Shown here: positions 50,641 through 59,669 of the stretch, piece by piece
How the letters are laid out: each line of letters begins with the position of its first letter
Numbering within the stretch: position 1 is the stretch's first letter
Source: JALEFZ01 sp039817415
GTDB taxonomy: Bacteria; Bacteroidota; Bacteroidia; J057
Assembly (NCBI GenBank): GCA_039817415.1
Contig: JBCBVV010000001.1
Span: 62,001-126,000, forward strand
Reading direction: 5' to 3'
Length of the DNA stretch: 64,000 nucleotides
Position numbers and translations under genes: made by a program
The notes under the pieces: generated by a model
Database searches by the model: none
Told to the model about the DNA's origin: nothing
The model's input: only the letters and a program-made list of their open reading frames with translations

Positions 50641-53136
50641 ATGTTAGCAGAGCACGAGATCCCGGAAATGCCGGAGTTTCCAGATGAAGATCAGACCACT
50701 GAAGAAGTTACATCTACTGAAGAAACCCCGACTCCCCAAACTGAAGAATCCACTGAAGCTGTAGAAGAAACCACAACTCAGGAAGAAAGCAGCCCCTCCC
50801 CTTCTGAAGAAACAGAAGAGGCAGAGCAGCCTATGGAAGAAGCCACAGAAGAATCAACTGATACTGAGCCAGAAAACAGTTCAGATCCTGTAGCGGAAAC
50901 CCCTGAAGATGCATCTACAGAAAGCGATCAGGAGGAAGTGAAGGATGCTGCTGAAGATGCAGCCAGTGAGGGAATTGCCTCTAAAGAACTTGTTGAAGCT
51001 GCCGTAGCTGACAAGGATGGTGATGCAATTGAAGAGGCCAAAGCAGAGGAAGAAACTCAAAAGGAAGAAGCGCCAGCTGCACCTGCACCAGTTCCTGAAG
51101 TTGCTCCCGAAGGACTAACTGAAGGCTTGTGGGATAAAATGAAGGAGATTCTGTCTGGAGAAAAATCTAACCAGCAAATCCTTTCTGAAGCGAATCTTGC
51201 AGACTTATTGCTCATGCTGGATCACTTTACCAATGACCCTAATATCCTTAAGCATATCCCAAGGGTAGGCCTCGTGAAGCGTACCTTTGACGCGTTAAAA
51301 TACAACGAGGAATTCAGCGAAGAACAAACCAGTGAATTCCAGGAAAAACTAAGCGCTTTCAACAAAAACCGTGTTGAAGCACAAAAAGTCGTAGAAGACC
51401 AGAAAAAGGAGAATGCCAAAATCAAACAAGAACTGCTAACCAAACTGCAGGAAATTGTGGGAGAGCAGGACCCTATGAAAATAAAGGAAGTCAGGGAGAT
51501 CCAAGATAAATGGCGCGAGATAGGACAAGTTCCCCGCGACCAGATGGACACACTATACAAGACTTACAGGTCAACCCTAGATGACTTCTACAAGCGTAGA
51601 GAGCTTCACTTCGAAATGCTCAACTACGACCGCAAGAAGAACCTTCAGGACAAAGAAGCCCTGATCGCAAAAGCCAAAACCCTCCTTCCACCTGAAGAAC
51701 AGCGTGAAGACAAGGAGATTTGGAAAGAGCGCATGGACATCCTCACTGAGCTGCAACAACAGTGGAAAAGCGTAGGACATGTACCTAGAGAAGACATGGA
51801 ACGCATCAACAACGACTACAGAGCCGTTATTGACCAGTTCTTCGAAGTACGTTCCATTTTCCTTGGCAAATTGGACGAGGAAAGAGAAGGAAATGCTCAG
51901 GCCAAAGAGGAAATCCTCGAGAAGATGGCCAAGTTTTCTGAGTTCAGCGCTGAACGTCCAAAGGAGTGGAACGATGCCACACGTGAGCTCAAGGAATTCC
52001 AAGATGCATGGAAGGCTGTAGGACAGGCTCCTTACGCCCAGAACAATGATCTGTGGAATCGCTATCGCGCTATTTGCGATGCTTTCTTCTCCAAAAAAGC
52101 AGAGTTCTTCAAAAAGTTTGATGAATTCAGAGCTGAGAACCTCCAGAAAAAGCGTGCTCTTTGTGAACGTGCGGAGGAAATCGCAGCTTCAGGCAACTGG
52201 GAGAAAGCAGCTAAGGAGCTCAAGCAACTACAAAAAGACTGGAAGACCATTGGACCCGTTCCAGAGCGTCATTCAAATAAACTTTGGAACCGATTCCGTG
52301 CGGCCTGTGATACTTTCTTCGAAGGAAGAAGAGCTCACTACCAGAAGATGCACGAAGGCGAGTACGCCAACCTAGATGCTAAAAAAGTCTTGATTGAGGA
52401 AGTGAAAAAACTTACCGAAGAGCAAGACCAAAATATCGAGCAAGCTATCGAGCGTGTAAAAACCATTCAAAAAGAGTGGAAAGCCATCGGAAAAGTTCCA
52501 TTCAAGGAAAAAGACAAAATCTGGGAAGTATTCCGCAGCCAAGTCGATGACTTCTTCAATGGACTGAGTGGAAAACGCTCCCGAATGCGCGACAATTTCT
52601 CCAACACCAAGTTGGAAGAAATGGATGATGAAGGACAAAGAAACTCTGCCATCAAGGATAGAGTTCGCAGAATTCGTCGCCGTATCGGTCAAGCACAGGA
52701 AAAAGTAGATCAATATTCTACCAACATCGAATTCATCGCCAAAGGAAAATCTGGTGATGCCTTGAGGGCAAGAATTCAAGCCCAAATCGATGAGGAAGTA
52801 AAAGAGATCGACAAACTGAAAGCTCAAATCAAAGAGCTCAATGAACTGGCCAAAAAGCCTATCGAAAAGAAGGTTGAGGAAGTACCAGTAGCCGCTGAGG
52901 AAGGAGCTGCCAATGAAGCAGAAGCAGAAGCCCCTGCTGAAGAAGATAACGCAACTGAGGCTGTTGCAGCTGCAGCCGCTGTTGTTGCAGAGGAGGTCGC
53001 AGAAGAGGCAGAAGAGGCTAGCCAAGACAGTGCTCCCGAAGAAACGGCAGAAGAACAATCCCCAGAAGAATCTTCAGAACCTTCTGATGCTCCTGCCGAA
53101 GAAGGTGGAGCTGAAGAGGCACCTGCAGAAGAATAA
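50641..53136 (+). CDS. DUF349 repeat protein with long acidic tails
   Basis: The 831-residue cytosolic protein has five DUF349 helical repeats in its middle (about 260-690). Each carries the signature WxxxGxxP: WREIGQVP, WKSVGHVP, WKAVGQAP, WKTIGPVP and WKAIGKVP. The first 165 and last 85 residues are of low complexity, rich in Glu, Thr, Ala and Pro. DUF349 proteins occur throughout Bacteroidota without an agreed function; some bind RNA or ribosomes in other phyla, so a nucleic-acid role is possible. A strong terminator follows. It is transcribed alone. Confidence 0.9.
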   Translation: MLAEHEIPEMPEFPDEDQTTEEVTSTEETPTPQTEESTEAVEETTTQEESSPSPSEETEEAEQPMEEATEESTDTEPENSSDPVAETPEDASTESDQEEVKDAAEDAASEGIASKELVEAAVADKDGDAIEEAKAEEETQKEEAPAAPAPVPEVAPEGLTEGLWDKMKEILSGEKSNQQILSEANLADLLLMLDHFTNDPNILKHIPRVGLVKRTFDALKYNEEFSEEQTSEFQEKLSAFNKNRVEAQKVVEDQKKENAKIKQELLTKLQEIVGEQDPMKIKEVREIQDKWREIGQVPRDQMDTLYKTYRSTLDDFYKRRELHFEMLNYDRKKNLQDKEALIAKAKTLLPPEEQREDKEIWKERMDILTELQQQWKSVGHVPREDMERINNDYRAVIDQFFEVRSIFLGKLDEEREGNAQAKEEILEKMAKFSEFSAERPKEWNDATRELKEFQDAWKAVGQAPYAQNNDLWNRYRAICDAFFSKKAEFFKKFDEFRAENLQKKRALCERAEEIAASGNWEKAAKELKQLQKDWKTIGPVPERHSNKLWNRFRAACDTFFEGRRAHYQKMHEGEYANLDAKKVLIEEVKKLTEEQDQNIEQAIERVKTIQKEWKAIGKVPFKEKDKIWEVFRSQVDDFFNGLSGKRSRMRDNFSNTKLEEMDDEGQRNSAIKDRVRRIRRRIGQAQEKVDQYSTNIEFIAKGKSGDALRARIQAQIDEEVKEIDKLKAQIKELNELAKKPIEKKVEEVPVAAEEGAANEAEAEAPAEEDNATEAVAAAAAVVAEEVAEEAEEASQDSAPEETAEEQSPEESSEPSDAPAEEGGAEEAPAEE

Positions 53137-53158
53137 CAAAAACTACATTTCATAATAA

Positions 53159-53184
53159 ACACGGCCTCTGGTCGTGTTTTTTTT
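53159..53184 (+). terminator. Intrinsic terminator of the DUF349 gene
   Basis: ACACGGCC pairs with GGTCGTGT (one G-T pair, 3-base loop), followed by eight T. Confidence 0.88.
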
Positions 53185-53327
53185 GTATTAAATATCTCCT
53201 CCATAGGACCAACCTAGTTTCTTAGTTGACCAAGGATGTGCCTTTCTTGCTCCTTAACGCATATTTTCATCCACCCCTTCTTTAGACCTCAAGGCTTTCC
53301 TATATTTTCCTACCAAATGAAATCACT

Positions 53328-55109
53328 ATGAAAGGCTGGAAGATCGTTCTGCTATTCTTGTTATTGCTTACTCCCTTCTCATTTACACAGGCTCAGTCCA
53401 ATAAGACAGGCTTCAGCATAAGAGCTCAAATCGTCGATGGCCAAGATGCAACTCCCCTTCCCTACGCAAGCATTTTCAACCAGAATCAAAAAAGAGGAAC
53501 TGCTTCAGATCTGGAAGGTTACTTCACCATGCCGTATAACCAACAAGGAGATACCCTCCTAATCAGCTACATAGGCTACAAAAGCCGAAAATACGTCCTC
53601 CAAAACAATAGAATAGATACGATTCAACTTCTCTCTTCTACTACCACACTTGACGAAGTCGTTATCACCACAGACAATGATTACCTATACGACCTCATCC
53701 TAGAAGCCAGAAAAAATGGAGGAAAAGTCAATAGACAAGCCAAATCATATTTCTTCCTTGAAACCCAACTTGACGGCCAGACCTCTGAATTCATCGAAGC
53801 CTATTACAATGGTTCATTCAATGGTTACAAAACCCATTCACTTGGTTTAAAAAAAGGTAGAATTGGACTTCGACCTATTCATCAAAATTACTTCCTAACC
53901 ACAGAATCCTCCCAAGTATTCTTGCTTCAAAACCTATTTACCAAGGATGGCTTTTTTCCCTGGAATCCCCTTTGTATGAAAAAGGGCAAGCTGAGAAAAG
54001 CATATGGGTTATCTCTCAAAAATATTCTCTTCGAAAAGGGAGACAGAATCTACCAGATTGAAGCCACTCCTAAAGACAGCACGGCGGGGTATTTTACCAC
54101 GACCTTGTGGATTAACCTGACCGATAAGCAGATTCTGAAAGTAAATCTACAAGCCGATCAATGCCGCCAACACCCTTTTGCCATGATTGGGGAAACTGAC
54201 CCAACCTCCCTTCCTGTCAACCTGAACATTTCCCACCAGTATAAGGAGATCGAAGGGGGAATGACGTTAGACGCCATTGACTTTCAGTACGAACTGACCT
54301 ATAAAAATGAGGAGAATCAGGATGTAACAGTAGGAACGAGAGCCTATCTCAAAGCCTATGGTGAGGGCAGACCTTTTCATCTCCCCATGTTCCAATTCTC
54401 CAATTCCCTTCATAAAGACTATCGCGACTTTACAGCAGCTCCATATGACTCAGTTTTCTGGACGGAGGTGGATGAGTTCAGGCTATTTGACAAGGCAAAG
54501 GAGGTAGATGGCTTCATGAAAAAGCATAAGGTAGAGGATAATTTTTATGCCTTTAACCATGATGAAGAGTTTCAACTTTCCTATGGCTATGTTTCCTGGC
54601 GTCCAGACCGAATTGCCATTAAGGAACTCACTCAAGAAGATATTGACAAGCGGGTATCTGAACGCGCCATTGATGCAGACCGCTATCAATTAGGTGTAAA
54701 ATTATACCTAGACGCTTCTAGGGTAAATGATTCCCTTATTTACCAGGCGCATGTCATCATGGACCCAATGGAAACCTTCTACTACTTCGAAATGGACCCG
54801 CTTGATCATGCTTTTATCAACATGTACTTTGATTTGATGGAGATTGCGAAAAGAAGAATGGAGCAGGAAATGAAGCTCCTTCCCTACCTCACGCTTAAAG
54901 ATACTGAACGTTTGTACGCATCAGCTCAGAGAAACTTCGCTATCCATGCCAATAAGTTTGTAAAGGAGGTTCAAAGAGGGGGCAATGAAAAGAAATTGAG
55001 AGAGTGGAATGATTACATCTATGAGAGATTGGGAATAGATAATATGGGTATATATGGCCTATATCCGATGGGCCCAACAAAAAAGACCTCCCAAAAGGGA
55101 GGCCGTTAG
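53328..55109 (+). CDS. Exported protein with a carboxypeptidase-like regulatory domain
   Basis: The 593-residue product has a signal peptide (to about 23, ending TQAQ). A CarboxypepD_reg-like beta domain spans about 30-110 (GTASDLEGYFTM...LISYIGYKSRKYVL...LDEVVIT). This is the domain seen at the N terminus of TonB-dependent receptors, but no receptor barrel follows. The remainder is a large, unrecognised Bacteroidota domain with many aromatic residues. No T9SS tail is visible. The function is unknown; it probably sits at the outer membrane. Its last codons encode part of a terminator for the opposite strand. Confidence 0.8.
   Translation: MKGWKIVLLFLLLLTPFSFTQAQSNKTGFSIRAQIVDGQDATPLPYASIFNQNQKRGTASDLEGYFTMPYNQQGDTLLISYIGYKSRKYVLQNNRIDTIQLLSSTTTLDEVVITTDNDYLYDLILEARKNGGKVNRQAKSYFFLETQLDGQTSEFIEAYYNGSFNGYKTHSLGLKKGRIGLRPIHQNYFLTTESSQVFLLQNLFTKDGFFPWNPLCMKKGKLRKAYGLSLKNILFEKGDRIYQIEATPKDSTAGYFTTTLWINLTDKQILKVNLQADQCRQHPFAMIGETDPTSLPVNLNISHQYKEIEGGMTLDAIDFQYELTYKNEENQDVTVGTRAYLKAYGEGRPFHLPMFQFSNSLHKDYRDFTAAPYDSVFWTEVDEFRLFDKAKEVDGFMKKHKVEDNFYAFNHDEEFQLSYGYVSWRPDRIAIKELTQEDIDKRVSERAIDADRYQLGVKLYLDASRVNDSLIYQAHVIMDPMETFYYFEMDPLDHAFINMYFDLMEIAKRRMEQEMKLLPYLTLKDTERLYASAQRNFAIHANKFVKEVQRGGNEKKLREWNDYIYERLGIDNMGIYGLYPMGPTKKTSQKGGR
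55085..55104 (-). terminator. Minus-strand terminator inside the 3' end of the exported-protein gene
   Basis: CCTCCC (55087-55092) pairs with GGGAGG (55097-55102). On the minus strand six T follow (A run 55079-55084). It terminates the sigma-factor operon at 55135-57020 and lies within the plus-strand coding region up to the codons for KTSQKGGR. Confidence 0.7.
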
Positions 55110-55134
55110 ATGAACCAATGCTTCAACAATATCT

Positions 55135-55578
55135 TTAATTGTTTCTTCTCTTCTGAATCCAGTTGAGAAGTTTCTTTTCCCAAGAGGACTCAGCCTGATA
55201 GAACCTTGCTACTTTCCTAATGGGCAATAATTTCTTCAATCGACTATGGTAGTCATTTTTGATCTGGGCTTCTCTGAAATTCATCTTGGCCAACTGATCA
55301 ACATAGTCTGAAATTACTTTTTCATTGTCTTCATTCAAGGACTGCTTTAATTTGGAACCTACTTCCCTTTTGGTCTTTCGAACGGTTTTTAGCTCTTTCT
55401 CTCTTTCATAAAACCAAGGCCAAAATACCTCAGCATCCTGGGAAGATAGTCCCATGACTTCTGTAAAATGGGCTGTTCGAAAAGCTTTGATTCTTTCATT
55501 GTTCATTCTGCCTTCCTGCCCATAGACGGATGTAAGTGCTATTCCAGCGAAGAAGACAAGGATCAGAATTTTTTTCAT
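55135..55578 (-). CDS. Periplasmic sensor-like protein of the ECF operon
   Basis: The 147-residue product has a signal peptide (ends VYGQ). The mature helices are charged (SQDAEVFWPWFYEREKELKTVRKTKREVGSKLKQ), reminiscent of the Spy/CpxP type. Similar genes annotated as ECF sensor proteins follow sigma and anti-sigma genes in Bacteroidota. It is the third gene of such an operon. A role in sensing envelope stress is plausible but inferred. Confidence 0.78.
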   Translation of the reverse strand: MKKILILVFFAGIALTSVYGQEGRMNNERIKAFRTAHFTEVMGLSSQDAEVFWPWFYEREKELKTVRKTKREVGSKLKQSLNEDNEKVISDYVDQLAKMNFREAQIKNDYHSRLKKLLPIRKVARFYQAESSWEKKLLNWIQKRRNN

Positions 55579-55657
55579 CTGTACGTACTCAAAATTGGTT
55601 TCTTGTTGGTAGAATGTGTGGACTGTGTTGTTGTGTAGGTATGAAAATCAGGGGTAA

Positions 55658-56272
55658 TTAAAGTTCCAGCATCATATCCTCCAGGTCGGCTACATCTAGC
55701 TCGTCCAGTAGGGTTTCATCGGAAAAATCCATGTCATCTGTTTCCATTTCTCCTTCCAAAGAGGTCATTTCATCCTCTTCTAAGGCAGCCATTAAGTCAT
55801 AGCTATCAATCCCTGCATCCTCCATGACTTCATACATGGCTTCGTCATGCATATGATCGTAGGCAAAAAGGTCATAATCATTTTCCGCCTGAGTATCAGC
55901 ATATTGTGGTCGGAGATATATAGCGGCCAATAAGGCAAGAGCCGCAGCAGCTACCCACATAAGAGGTTTGGCAATACGTCTGTCAAAATTTACAATTTTG
56001 GCTGACGTACTTTTTTCTTCGGAGATTTTCTTAGAGATAGTCTCCGGCAATTCTTCAAAATACCCTTGTGGGACATCAAAGACGTTTACGCGCTCCATAG
56101 CCTGTAGCACAGGAGTTGTAGACAGAACTTCCTCATCATCAAGTTTGTCCTGCATCTCTGCATTCATCTTCTCAAAGTATCCCTCCGGAACCTTAAAGGC
56201 AGGGTGGTTGGGGAGAGATTTCAAAAATGGTGCGTCTTCTAATTCCTCACGTAGGTCATCAGTATGACTCAT
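55658..56272 (-). CDS. Anti-sigma-factor-like membrane protein
   Basis: The 204-residue product has one membrane helix (about 106-122) after a cytosolic half. That half carries two copies of a motif: FKVPEGYFEKM and FDVPQGYFEEL. These repeated VPxGYFE motifs mark many small Bacteroidota membrane proteins next to ECF sigma factors. The C-terminal half is very acidic and would lie in the periplasm. It should hold the sigma factor encoded 79 bases upstream. The partner is inferred from gene order. Confidence 0.82.
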   Translation of the reverse strand: MSHTDDLREELEDAPFLKSLPNHPAFKVPEGYFEKMNAEMQDKLDDEEVLSTTPVLQAMERVNVFDVPQGYFEELPETISKKISEEKSTSAKIVNFDRRIAKPLMWVAAAALALLAAIYLRPQYADTQAENDYDLFAYDHMHDEAMYEVMEDAGIDSYDLMAALEEDEMTSLEGEMETDDMDFSDETLLDELDVADLEDMMLEL

Positions 56273-56351
56273 TTCACTACTTCCTTAAGACTTAATCTTC
56301 CTATTGACCATGAAATCGCCTCAAGGTTTAATCTATAGCAAAAAAATCCTG

Positions 56352-56909
56352 CTATTTGTCCAATCCTTCAGTCAATTTCTTTTCAATCTTTTTGACAGCA
56401 TGATGAAAACTCGCCTTCAAAGCGCCTACGGATACATCCAAGCTCTTCGAAATCTCATCATACTTCATCTCGTCATAGTATCGCATGTTAAACACCAAAC
56501 GCTGACGATCCGGTAAAGTTGCTATGGCAGCTTGCAACTTCAACTGAATCTCGTCTCCGCTGATATATTTCCCACCACTCATGCTATGACGCATGTCGTT
56601 CTCTATATTCTCTACGCCTGTCTTAGAAACTTTCTTTTTCTTATTCAAGAAAGTTAAAGCTTCGTTGGTGGCAATCCTGTAGAGCCATGTTTTCAAAGCA
56701 GAGTCTCCTCTGAATTTTTCAATGTTCCTCCAGGCTTTTAGCAAGGTATTTTGCAGAACATCATCCGCATCATCATGGTCAATGACCATACGACGAATAT
56801 GAAAATACAGCATTTGCTGATATTCCCGAATTAGTCGGTCGAAGGCCTGCCTACGCGTACCTTCCTGCTTCAGTTGCAACAGAAGCTCGTTTTCTTGTAT
56901 CACTGCCAT
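56352..56909 (-). CDS. ECF-type RNA polymerase sigma factor
   Basis: The sigma factor has region 2 (FDRLIREYQQMLYFHIRRMV...DADDVLQNTLLKAWRN) and region 4 (LPDRQRLVFNMRYYDEMKYDEISKSLDVSVGALK). From the ATG at 56907-56909 it has 185 residues, the usual length. An in-frame ATG at 57020 would add 37 residues that do not resemble the family. It starts an operon with an anti-sigma-like protein and a sensor-like protein, all transcribed leftward. It should redirect RNA polymerase in response to envelope signals. Confidence 0.9.
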   Translation of the reverse strand: MAVIQENELLLQLKQEGTRRQAFDRLIREYQQMLYFHIRRMVIDHDDADDVLQNTLLKAWRNIEKFRGDSALKTWLYRIATNEALTFLNKKKKVSKTGVENIENDMRHSMSGGKYISGDEIQLKLQAAIATLPDRQRLVFNMRYYDEMKYDEISKSLDVSVGALKASFHHAVKKIEKKLTEGLDK

Positions 56910-57120
56910 TTGACTTTTGGACTGAATGCTACTGAAAAAGTTTAACGTGCGGTCAATACTTAGTTGTACCTCAGAAGTAATCTCCTGACTGCCAGGTGTA
57001 AAATAGATGGGTAAAGTCATGATGAAAAGGAATAATTAAGTCTTCTTATCCTCAATACCCGAGACATTCAGCTTACCCTTAGTCAATATCAAAAAAAAAT
57101 ATCACCACCATTAAACCCAC

Positions 57121-57150
57121 AAAGTCACCTCCATAATTGGAGATGACTTT
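57121..57150. repeat. Inverted repeat between the DUF1361 and sigma-factor genes
   Basis: AAAGTCACCTCC (57121-57132) pairs with GGAGATGACTTT (57139-57150) with one mismatch and a 6-base loop. It lies 55 bases past the DUF1361 stop. It may be that gene's terminator, though no T run follows directly. Confidence 0.5.
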
Positions 57151-57204
57151 GCCAGAAATTAGGCTATATAAAAACTGCCTTTTTAATTTATTCAGTTGGA
57201 CAGA

Positions 57205-57873
57205 CTAAGCTCTTCTCACATCCATGTTCATAAAACTGAAATAGGTTAGTGTCAACAAGGCACCAAACATCAACGTAAATCCAATAGCCGCAGAATGGAC
57301 AAATGGATAAAATATGGGTGAGATTACTTTCTTGGCCAGTAGCAAAGGATGAGTCGCAATGTCCCAACTGTTGAATCTCAAATACCTGCCCAAATACACA
57401 CCATAAGCAACCAGAAAGAGTAAAAAAGGGGCAAAAAGAACATCTAACCACTTTGGCAACATGGGCTTCAGCCTACGCTGTACCATTCGGAGTGAATCAA
57501 ATCCTAACAACATACCTGTCCAGGCAAAGGAAAAGATCAAACACAGATCAACCCACATGGGCATTCCTTTCCTCCATAGTAGGTGAAATAAATCCGTAAT
57601 CATGTAGGGCGCATTGGGAAGGAATAGAATCCAAAGGCTCATAAGCCCCCAGAAGAGCCATTTGGGGCTATTATCTCTTGTCATGATCCACGAAATTATC
57701 CATGGAACCCATGCCAGAAATAAGTTCCAAACCATAAAGGCCATTCCAATGGTTCCCGAAAGCAACAAGCGTGCTGCGAGGAAGGCCACACATATACAAC
57801 TAGAAATAGCCAGAACGAGGAGGTTGTTATACTCCCCTTTCTGGCTTTGTGGAATAGGATTATTCATGCTCAT
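57205..57873 (-). CDS. DUF1361 membrane protein
   Basis: The 222-residue protein has about six helices and the family segment WNLFLAWVPWIIS...WILFLPNAPYMITDLFHL. The domain is conserved in many phyla and has no known function. I start at the ATG 57871-57873, which overlaps the CreD stop by 14 bases; an ATG at 57867 is equally possible. Overlap indicates cotranscription with creD. Confidence 0.85.
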   Translation of the reverse strand: MSMNNPIPQSQKGEYNNLLVLAISSCICVAFLAARLLLSGTIGMAFMVWNLFLAWVPWIISWIMTRDNSPKWLFWGLMSLWILFLPNAPYMITDLFHLLWRKGMPMWVDLCLIFSFAWTGMLLGFDSLRMVQRRLKPMLPKWLDVLFAPFLLFLVAYGVYLGRYLRFNSWDIATHPLLLAKKVISPIFYPFVHSAAIGFTLMFGALLTLTYFSFMNMDVRRA

Positions 57874-59200
57874 GGATGGCAGTTGATGGCTTACTGATAG
57901 TGTACCAATCAATATTTCGGGTGATAAACATGACAATACCTAAGACAATGAAGAGCCCAATACTTCCTACCAATAAAGCAAAGTCCTCCAATTGCATGAT
58001 GACATAAACAAAGCCATACAAGACAATCATCAAACCTAGGGTCAATGCAGTCAGCTTCAAATTTTTGAATACACCTGCCATGTAGACTGTTACCAGCGTA
58101 ATGGTAGAGGAAGCTGCTATGATATAGGCATTCTGAAACCCAATTTGCTCAGAAAGGGATAGCAGGAGTACGAAGAAAAGTACAAGGGCCAGCCCAACAA
58201 GGATATATTGAATGGGGTGGATGCGCTTCTTATTCAGCATTTCCACAAAGAAAAAGACCATGAACGTCAAAGCAATGATCATAATACCATATTTGACCGT
58301 GCGTTCATTTTTCTTGTATTCATCCACAGAGACCAATAATTCAGCTCCAACCGAAGTTTTAGACAGTCGGTAAGCATCTTTGACAAATTCTTGAGGGAAG
58401 GTTCTGTTCATGTCAAAAATATCCCATGTAGCTGAACTCATTTCCTTGGCGATATTTCTTTCATCAGGAAGCAATTCCCCAAAGAATTTGGGCGTTCCCC
58501 AAGCAGCATCAAGTTGGATTTTGGTATTTCGACCTACGGGAATAAAAGAAATACTCTTGCTTCCATCTAATTTAAGGTCTAACGAAAATGGAATCTCTTC
58601 TTGTTTGTTGTTCGGGTCAAGAGGAAAGGGAGCTTGGATGCCTGTATTGCTTAGGTCCCTACTGGGCAAGCCTGGTTGAAAGCCTATGCCTGTTTCTCCC
58701 ATTTTTATCTTAACCCTATCTTGAATTCCCCTTACATCTGGAATCCCGATTATAATTTTGGCTTCCTCCCATTTCATTTGGTCAGGGGTCAAGCCTAGTT
58801 TTTCAATGTCTGGAAAGGTAAAAGACCCAGATACCTGGTTGAAGGACTTATATAGCAAGGCTTGGTAAATGCCTCTGTATCGAACTTCTGGATCAAGGGA
58901 GGACTTGATGATGAGATTTTCAGGCAGGAAATGGGCATAAGCTGTCATTTCTTGTTTAGAAGCCGATAATTTATAGGTGTAGGGGATACTGATGATAGGC
59001 CCCATGATTTCCTGGGCAAAGCTATAGGACCTGCTAATCTCGTTGACGGCTTCATCCCTTCGGAACTGACGCTCTGAAATGAGTTCGGTTACCATGACAA
59101 GGGGAATGAGCAATAGAAGAACCAAAAGCGTAATGGTCGCCATTCGTAAACCCACAGATCTACGTGTCCAGTCAGAAATTCTGTCGAATCCGTTTTTCAT
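57860..59200 (-). CDS. creD: Inner-membrane protein CreD
   Basis: The 446-residue protein has one N-terminal helix and a cluster of five or so helices in the C-terminal 150 residues, with a large periplasmic domain between. Segments RRDEAVNEISRSYSFAQEIMGPIISIPY and MVFFFVEMLNKKRIHPIQYILVGLALVLFF are typical of CreD. In enterobacteria CreD is the output of the CreBC system and affects colicin resistance and envelope integrity. Here no creBC is present. It precedes DUF1361 and follows the winged-helix gene by 163 bases. Confidence 0.92.
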   Translation of the reverse strand: MKNGFDRISDWTRRSVGLRMATITLLVLLLLIPLVMVTELISERQFRRDEAVNEISRSYSFAQEIMGPIISIPYTYKLSASKQEMTAYAHFLPENLIIKSSLDPEVRYRGIYQALLYKSFNQVSGSFTFPDIEKLGLTPDQMKWEEAKIIIGIPDVRGIQDRVKIKMGETGIGFQPGLPSRDLSNTGIQAPFPLDPNNKQEEIPFSLDLKLDGSKSISFIPVGRNTKIQLDAAWGTPKFFGELLPDERNIAKEMSSATWDIFDMNRTFPQEFVKDAYRLSKTSVGAELLVSVDEYKKNERTVKYGIMIIALTFMVFFFVEMLNKKRIHPIQYILVGLALVLFFVLLLSLSEQIGFQNAYIIAASSTITLVTVYMAGVFKNLKLTALTLGLMIVLYGFVYVIMQLEDFALLVGSIGLFIVLGIVMFITRNIDWYTISKPSTAIHEHE

Positions 59201-59363
59201 GACAATGCATGTTGATGGTTGATATGAAAGGAAAATTCGGGAAGAGGCATAACAAAGGTGATATTCTTTTTACAAGAAATCAGCCTTCATTGCTTAAGCG
59301 AATGAATTGGGTGATTATTTGAGCACTAGGCTTGGTTGTAGTCGACCGTTGGCTGAAGGAAGA

Positions 59364-59669
59364 TTATTTCTTACCCATCGCCTTCACGATCTCTTCAATA
59401 GCATTCAGGTGATCTTCGAAAGCCTTTTTTCCAGATTCAGTTGCTTTGTAGGTGGTGTGTGGCTTTCGGTCCTTGAATTCTTTTTTGTCCTCGATGTAGG
59501 CTAGCTGTTTCAGTTTTTTAATATGTGTGGCCAGGTTTCCATCAGACTGACTCAGCGAGCTTTTCAAATGGCCATAGGATACCCATTCTTCTACTATGAG
59601 AAGAGACATGATGCCAAGGCGAACTCTGTTTTCAAATGCCTTGTCTAATTTCTCTAAGGTATCCTTCAC
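59364..59669 (-). CDS. Winged-helix transcriptional regulator
   Basis: From a GTG at 59667-59669 the product has 101 residues. It starts MKDTLEKLDKAFENRVRLGIMSLL, the normal beginning of this small winged-helix family, and contains DGNLATHIKKLKQLAYIEDKK. The GTG overlaps the stop of the upstream membrane gene (GTGA), which supports the start. Other family members sit beside creD-like genes. The signal and operator are unknown. Confidence 0.88.
   Translation of the reverse strand: MKDTLEKLDKAFENRVRLGIMSLLIVEEWVSYGHLKSSLSQSDGNLATHIKKLKQLAYIEDKKEFKDRKPHTTYKATESGKKAFEDHLNAIEEIVKAMGKK

Noticed and set aside
50435..50647. Open frame of 70 codons before the DUF349 gene
   Set aside because: It overlaps the DUF349 start, its composition is unlike the neighbours and it matches no family.
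52372..53058. Open frame of 228 codons antisense to the DUF349 gene
   Set aside because: It mirrors the Glu/Lys-rich codons of the real gene as Phe/Leu/Ser, as expected by chance.
52824..53204. Ser/Ala-rich open frame antisense to the acidic tail
   Set aside because: Low-complexity GAA/GCT codons read backwards give Ser and Ala; no start signal or family.
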